From Viridibacillus sp050279675 (GTDB taxonomy: Bacteria > Bacillota > Bacilli > Bacillales_A > Planococcaceae): 64,000 nt of DNA. This document shows, one piece after another, positions 60,482-64,000 of this stretch; position 1 is the stretch's first letter; every line of letters begins with the position of its first letter. Below the pieces are notes generated by a model that saw nothing but the letters and a program-made list of their open reading frames with translations, had not been told where the DNA came from and made no database searches. A program made the position numbers and the translations under genes. The stretch is from the NCBI RefSeq assembly GCF_050279675.1, contig NZ_JBNNUK010000011.1:66638-130637 (forward strand). The letters are read 5' to 3'.

Positions 60482-61423
60482 TTAATTATTATCTTGATAC
60501 ATAGTTAAAATTTCTTTAGCTTTTAATCGTAAGCCATCTATTAATTCCTTTGGTTCTAATACTCGCGCATCTTTTCCAAGTCTAAAAAATAGCGGGGTAA
60601 TAAAAGATATTTCACCTTGGTCAATGTCAGAATCGATATATCCAGTGCCATCTTCTTTTGTTTCTACAAGTCCTTCAAAACTAGGCACACTTTTACATTG
60701 ACGTACACCCTCTATAGATAAAAGAACATGCAATTTAACTGGTCTTTTTACTTCATATGAGTGAAACCATTCTTCTAAATTCATGAACTCAACTTCATTA
60801 TCTTCAGTGGATAAAATTGAAAGTAGGCGATCTACACGATGCAGCAAAATTTTCTGCTTACTAAAATCATATGCAGGCATATACCATAGTCCGTCATGAG
60901 CATATACACCGATAGGGCGAATATGTTTGCCTTTCATGCCTGACTTAGACTCATATTGAATATGTAAGCTTCTATTTTCTATAGAAGCTTCTAATACATC
61001 CTTTAATAATGGTGTATCTATCGTCCTTTTTGGGTTCCAAAAAGCGATATAAGAACGAATTTTATCGACTTTCACTTTGGCATCATTCGGAAGTGAACTA
61101 TATAATTTATGTTCGACTGAGCTGATTTCTGTATCAAAAGGCAAGTTGCGATAATAATTTAGAGATTGAAAAGCAAAGAATATTGAAACAGCTTCTTCTT
61201 CTGTGAAAAGAATTGGAGGCAGTAGTCTGTTTGTTAAAACTGTATACCCACCATTCCGTCCTTGCTCAGCATAAATTGGCAAACCCATATCGCTCAAGTC
61301 CAATATATATCGATGAACTGTACGAATGGAAATATTAAATTCATCCGCAATTTCTTGTGCTGTGAACTTTCTTTTTGCATTGGCAAACATAAGAATATCT
61401 AGTAGACGCTTCGCTTTTGACAT
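60482..61423 (-). CDS. YafY-type WYL-domain transcriptional regulator
   Basis: The 313-residue regulator has an N-terminal winged helix (RLLDILMFANAKRKFTAQEI, ISIRTVHRYILDLSDMGLPI). A central WYL domain (residues about 140-220; SIENRSLHIQYES, GLWYMPAYD) and a C-terminal WCX extension follow. WYL regulators sense nucleic acid, nucleotides or stress. It diverges from the RibD-fold gene at 61540 across a 116-bp spacer, so it probably controls that gene. Confidence 0.87.
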   Translation of the reverse strand: MSKAKRLLDILMFANAKRKFTAQEIADEFNISIRTVHRYILDLSDMGLPIYAEQGRNGGYTVLTNRLLPPILFTEEEAVSIFFAFQSLNYYRNLPFDTEISSVEHKLYSSLPNDAKVKVDKIRSYIAFWNPKRTIDTPLLKDVLEASIENRSLHIQYESKSGMKGKHIRPIGVYAHDGLWYMPAYDFSKQKILLHRVDRLLSILSTEDNEVEFMNLEEWFHSYEVKRPVKLHVLLSIEGVRQCKSVPSFEGLVETKEDGTGYIDSDIDQGEISFITPLFFRLGKDARVLEPKELIDGLRLKAKEILTMYQDNN

Positions 61424-61539
61424 TTTTTCACCTTTTCTTTTTAATCATGCCATTACTTGTCATGTTTTAACGTTAGTATAGTTTATACCTAATGATTTTA
61501 TCAATAAGGGACAAACTAAAAATAAAAGGAGACAAGAGT

Positions 61540-62061
61540 ATGACGCGAGAAGTTATTTTATATATTGGCGTTAGTTTAGATGGATTTATTGCTAAGGAAG
61601 ATGATGATTTGCAGTGGTTAGAAGAAGTTGAAGGAGAGGGTGACAATGGATATGCAGCGATGTATGAAACAATTGATACAACGATTATGGGAAAAAGAAC
61701 ATATGACTACGTGATGGAACACGCAGAATCATTTCCATATCCTGATAAGAAAAACTATGTATTTACTAACTCTGAACAAGGTTCAACTGAATATGTAGAT
61801 TTTGTAAAAGAAGATGTAGTTGAGTTTACTAAAAAATTGAAAAAACAAGAAGGCACTAAAATTTGGATGGTTGGTGGTTCGGGGATACTCGATGCTTTTG
61901 TTAAAGAAAATTTAATAGACGAATATATTATAACTGTGACACCCCATATTTTAGGGTCTGGAATTCCATTATTTAAAGAAAATAACCCACAAATCAATTT
62001 AACTTTAATAGACACCAAGCGCTTTGGACAATTTGTCCATTTACATTATAAAGTGAAATAA
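61540..62061 (+). CDS. Dihydrofolate reductase / RibD C-terminal fold family protein
   Basis: The 173-residue protein has the RibD_C pattern: REVILYIGVSLDGFIAKED, TIMGKRTYDYVM, KIWMVGGSGILDAFV and VTPHILGSGIPLF. It is an NAD(P)H reductase of unknown substrate, homologous to YwjB/YyaP-like proteins, and not the essential dihydrofolate reductase. AAAGGAG is 8 nt before ATG 61540; the upstream frame start at 61492 has no ribosome site. Confidence 0.83.
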   Translation: MTREVILYIGVSLDGFIAKEDDDLQWLEEVEGEGDNGYAAMYETIDTTIMGKRTYDYVMEHAESFPYPDKKNYVFTNSEQGSTEYVDFVKEDVVEFTKKLKKQEGTKIWMVGGSGILDAFVKENLIDEYIITVTPHILGSGIPLFKENNPQINLTLIDTKRFGQFVHLHYKVK

Positions 62062-62103
62062 TTAGTTTGTATTTCTTTTTTATTTTAGAATAGCATTAAA
62101 AAC

Positions 62104-62146
62104 AGGGCACTTCTATCGATTGTAGTAGGTGTCCTAACTTTTTTGA
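62104..62146 (+). terminator. Probable terminator (imperfect hairpin)
   Basis: AGGGCACTTCTA pairs imperfectly with TAGTAGGTGTCCT around TCGATTG, followed shortly by six T. Confidence 0.5.
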
Positions 62147-62275
62147 GTAACGTGCATAAATATGCATTATAAGGAATGAGTGTCATTATTAGGTTTTTTC
62201 TATTAATATCTATTATCAAACAAAATGTCGAAATAAGCAATAATCAATAACTATTAATAAGAGGATGTAGAATTC

Positions 62276-62390
62276 ATGTTTTCAAGTATAGAATTTATAA
62301 TAGCTTTCTTATTTGTTTAATTATGGAGTAATTTCGATATTTATAGATGCTGTTGTAATCACAGTTCCTTTTGGAATTCAGTTTATGTGA
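62276..62390 (+). pseudogene. Frameshifted small membrane peptide relic
   Basis: ATG 62276 (AGAGG upstream) opens MFSSIEFIIAFLFV and stops. A shifted frame continues YGVISIFIDAVVITVPFGIQ, then FM and TGA near 62390. Joined, they would form a two-helix membrane peptide of about 37 residues. No family is recognised. Confidence 0.4.
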
Positions 62391-62602
62391 ATGGGTATTT
62401 AGCTTAGTCACTTTTCGTAAGTTCTATTTTTGGGGGTCATTAAGATTAAGCTTGGAAATAATTGATGTGACTTATGTGTGAAATGAAACATATATTGAGG
62501 TATTAGAACTCTACATAGTATATAGCAGCCTATTATCCATCCTATTAAATCGTTATGCTATACTAGATGAATCATCAAAGCAGTAGAGAAGGGAATTTTC
62601 AA
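62391..62602. other. Spacer upstream of ywbE
   Basis: AT-rich sequence without a supportable gene. It contains the ywbE promoter region and ends with AGAAGGGAA as the ribosome site. Confidence 0.4.
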
Positions 62603-62797
62603 ATGAACGGACAAAATCGAAATGACGTAAAACCTGGACTTGTCGTAGATATTATTTTGAAGAAAGATCAACGAACAGGCATTAAAACGAGAGGTGTCGT
62701 AAAGGATTTATTGACGAATTCATCTTTCCACCCTCACGGTATTAAAGTTCGCCTTACAGATGGTCAAATTGGTCGTGTATGTGACATCATCGAATAA
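62603..62797 (+). CDS. ywbE: YwbE family protein
   Basis: The 64-residue protein MNGQNRNDVKPGLVVDIILK, then KTRGVVKDLLTNSSFHPHGI and KVRLTDGQIGRVCDII matches YwbE, a small conserved KOW-like protein of unknown function. AAGGGAA is about 7 nt before ATG 62603; the ATG at 62567 would add 12 unrelated residues. An IS3-family element starts 26 bp after its stop, so its natural downstream context is broken. Confidence 0.85.
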   Translation: MNGQNRNDVKPGLVVDIILKKDQRTGIKTRGVVKDLLTNSSFHPHGIKVRLTDGQIGRVCDIIE

Positions 62798-62830
62798 AAA
62801 TAAAAAGCTGGGAATGACTGATTTGAACTG

Positions 62831-62876
62831 CCCCGTAAAAGTTAGACACCATTCTAACTTTTACGGGGGTTTTTTT
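62831..62876 (+). terminator. Hairpin-terminator overlapping the IS left end and orfA ribosome site
   Basis: CCCCGTAAAAGTTAGA (62831-62846) pairs perfectly over 16 bp with 62853-62868 around CACCAT, followed by G, seven T and the ATG of orfA. It acts as a terminator for read-in transcription and hides the GGGGG ribosome site, a common IS self-protection device. Confidence 0.82.
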
Positions 62877-63395
62877 ATGGCAAAAGTACGAGTTGAACAA
62901 CGTATTCAAGCGGTTCAACGATACTTAAATGGATATGAATCCATGCGTGAAATCGCGAAAGATATCGGCGTCACAGATCGGGTTGTCAATGAATGGGTTC
63001 GCCGTTATCAAGAAAATGGTATAGAGACTTTCTTAAAGTCCTATACAAAATATTCCGCTGAATATAAAATGAATGTACTAAATTATATGAATGAAACAGG
63101 TACATCTTCGATTAACGCAGCTGCACTATTTAATATTTCATCTCCTGGCATGATTCGAAATTGGAAAATGAAGTTTGAGATTGGTGGTTATGATGCCCTT
63201 GTTTCTAAGAAAAAGGGGCGTCCATCCATGAAAAAAGAAACAAAAAGAACAACGAAACCAATATCAGCTAAAAGATCTGTCGAGGCATTAGAAGCACGTA
63301 TTAAACAATTAGAAATGGAGAATGCGTACTTAAAAAAGTTGAATACTTTAGTTCAAAAGCAAGAAAAATTACCAATCAAATCAAAGCGCAAGTAA
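62877..63395 (+). CDS. IS3-family transposase OrfA
   Basis: The 172-residue DNA-binding subunit has two helix-turn-helix regions (YESMREIAKDIGVTDRVVNE and TSSINAAALFNISSPGMIRN). A basic linker (KKKGRPSMKKE) and a C-terminal leucine-zipper (RIKQLEMENAYLKKLNTL) follow. Start ATG 62877 lies right after the hairpin. Near its end GAA-AAA-TTA at 63363-63371 allows tRNA-Lys to slip back one base (A-AAA), joining OrfB. Confidence 0.9.
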   Translation: MAKVRVEQRIQAVQRYLNGYESMREIAKDIGVTDRVVNEWVRRYQENGIETFLKSYTKYSAEYKMNVLNYMNETGTSSINAAALFNISSPGMIRNWKMKFEIGGYDALVSKKKGRPSMKKETKRTTKPISAKRSVEALEARIKQLEMENAYLKKLNTLVQKQEKLPIKSKRK

Positions 63396-64000
63396 TTTAT
63401 GAACTAAAGGAATTCTATGAAGTAGTGGAGTTAATCAAAGTCGCTGATATTCCACGTAGCACGTATTACTATTGGGAAAAGCGTTTGAATCGTACTGATA
63501 AATACGTTGATGTGAAAATAGCAATTCAGTCTATTTACCATGAGCATAAGGGACGTTATGGTTATCGTCGGATCACCAAAGAATTGAAAAGATACGGCTT
63601 TCACCATGATCCTAAAACGATTAACTGTTTGATGAATACCATCGGTATTAAATGTGAAGTCCGTATGAAGAAATACCGTTCGTATAAAGGAAACGTCGGG
63701 AAAATTGCCCCAAACATATTACAACGCGATTTTAAAGCGGCGAAGATGAACGAGAAATGGGTAACAGACGTGACAGAGTTCCATCTATTTGGTGAGAAAC
63801 GCTATTTATCACCCGTACTTGATTTGTGCAATGGTGAAATCATTGCCTATAAGATAATGAATCGACCAGTGTATAAACTAGTTCATGATATGTTAGAACA
63901 AGCATTGGAACGCCTTCAATCAGGTGATCAAGTCATTCTTCATTCGGATCAAGGTTGGCACTATCAAATGAAAAAGTATCAACGAACATTAAAACAACAC
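63368..64000 (+). CDS. IS3-family transposase OrfB (partial, made by -1 frameshift)
   Basis: The frame is open from the slip site ATT 63368 to the window end (211 codons). It contains an HTH_21-like segment (VADIPRSTYYYWEKRL), HEHKGRYGYRRITKEL and the DDE start WVTDVTEFHLFGEKRYLSPV with the first catalytic Asp. The second Asp is in HSDQGWHY. The catalytic Glu and C-terminus lie beyond the window. No ATG suits independent initiation, so the product is probably the OrfAB fusion. Confidence 0.87.
   Translation, partial: MTNQIKAQVIYELKEFYEVVELIKVADIPRSTYYYWEKRLNRTDKYVDVKIAIQSIYHEHKGRYGYRRITKELKRYGFHHDPKTINCLMNTIGIKCEVRMKKYRSYKGNVGKIAPNILQRDFKAAKMNEKWVTDVTEFHLFGEKRYLSPVLDLCNGEIIAYKIMNRPVYKLVHDMLEQALERLQSGDQVILHSDQGWHYQMKKYQRTLKQH

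Larger units (their letters stand above)
62824..64000 (+). mobile_element. IS3-family (IS150 group) insertion sequence, right end outside window
   Basis: The left inverted repeat starts at TGAACTGCCCCGTAAAAGTT (62824) and matches in style the right-end relic at 26067-26091. It holds orfA (62877-63395) and the start of orfB in the -1 frame. The right end and target duplication are not visible. The element looks intact in the part seen. Confidence 0.87.

Overview
The window is low-GC DNA from an endospore-forming-type Bacillota, most likely a Bacillales member close to Lysinibacillus. This is inferred from AT-rich codon use, strong GGAGG ribosome sites, frequent TTG/GTG starts, and families such as YwbE, the DUF6501 type, PucR and NosL/NosD. 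It contains no rRNA, no intact tRNA gene and no CRISPR array. I ran no searches, so all family names come from reading motifs.

Layout. (1) 1-11,466: a peptide-import and catabolic block. It has an aldehyde dehydrogenase end, a complete dipeptide-type ABC importer (two ATPases, lipoprotein receptor, two permeases) and a P1-family self-processing aminopeptidase. A PucR-type regulator diverges from a CoA-acylating semialdehyde dehydrogenase and an omega-aminotransferase. Together they read as uptake and breakdown of peptides carrying beta- or omega-amino acids. (2) 11,542-12,075: a minisatellite of 26 units (21 and 19 nt) with an 82-nt higher-order period. (3) 12.2-16.6 kb: small lipoproteins, a DMT transporter, and a frameshifted marR-type gene divergent from a DHA2 efflux pump. 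(4) 16.7-21.2 kb: a decayed integrated island. A tRNA-Arg 3' end fragment, a broken tyrosine integrase, duplicated phage-like gene fragments, a lipoprotein, a TIR/deoxyribosyltransferase-fold protein and a resolvase stub lie here, next to a collapsed UvrA paralogue. (5) 21.9-25.8 kb: a nosL-nosD-nosL-nosY-nosF copper-maturation operon with no nosZ in the window.

(6) 25.9-33.7 kb: IS3 and BRCT remnants, DUF2252, DinB-fold, nucleoside deoxyribosyltransferase, DUF3841, recQ and small genes. (7) 34.0-44.7 kb: a second peptide-type ABC importer in one run with two TIM-barrel isomerase/epimerases, a Gfo/Idh/MocA dehydrogenase, a ROK regulator and an asparaginase-II family enzyme. This looks like a dedicated pathway for a glycosylated amino acid or peptide. 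(8) 44.7-51.6 kb: small membrane genes, GNAT, a DUF6501-type gene, a MoxR-VWA pair, an IclR regulator and an aldo/keto reductase. (9) 51.6-53.6 kb: decayed genes, strong hairpins and a dispersed palindromic repeat. (10) 53.6-58.3 kb: a two-component system with a bacitracin/lantibiotic-type ABC exporter, one of whose permeases is broken, and a DUF4097 protein. (11) 58.7-62.8 kb: a GatC/AtzG-like peptide with an amidase, a WYL regulator divergent from a RibD/DHFR-fold protein, and ywbE. (12) From 62,824: an IS3-family element that runs off the window.

Several genes carry single-base frameshifts or internal stops (marR-type, integrase, first exporter permease, small membrane genes). Most look like real decay in accessory DNA, but sequencing error in homopolymers cannot be excluded for some.
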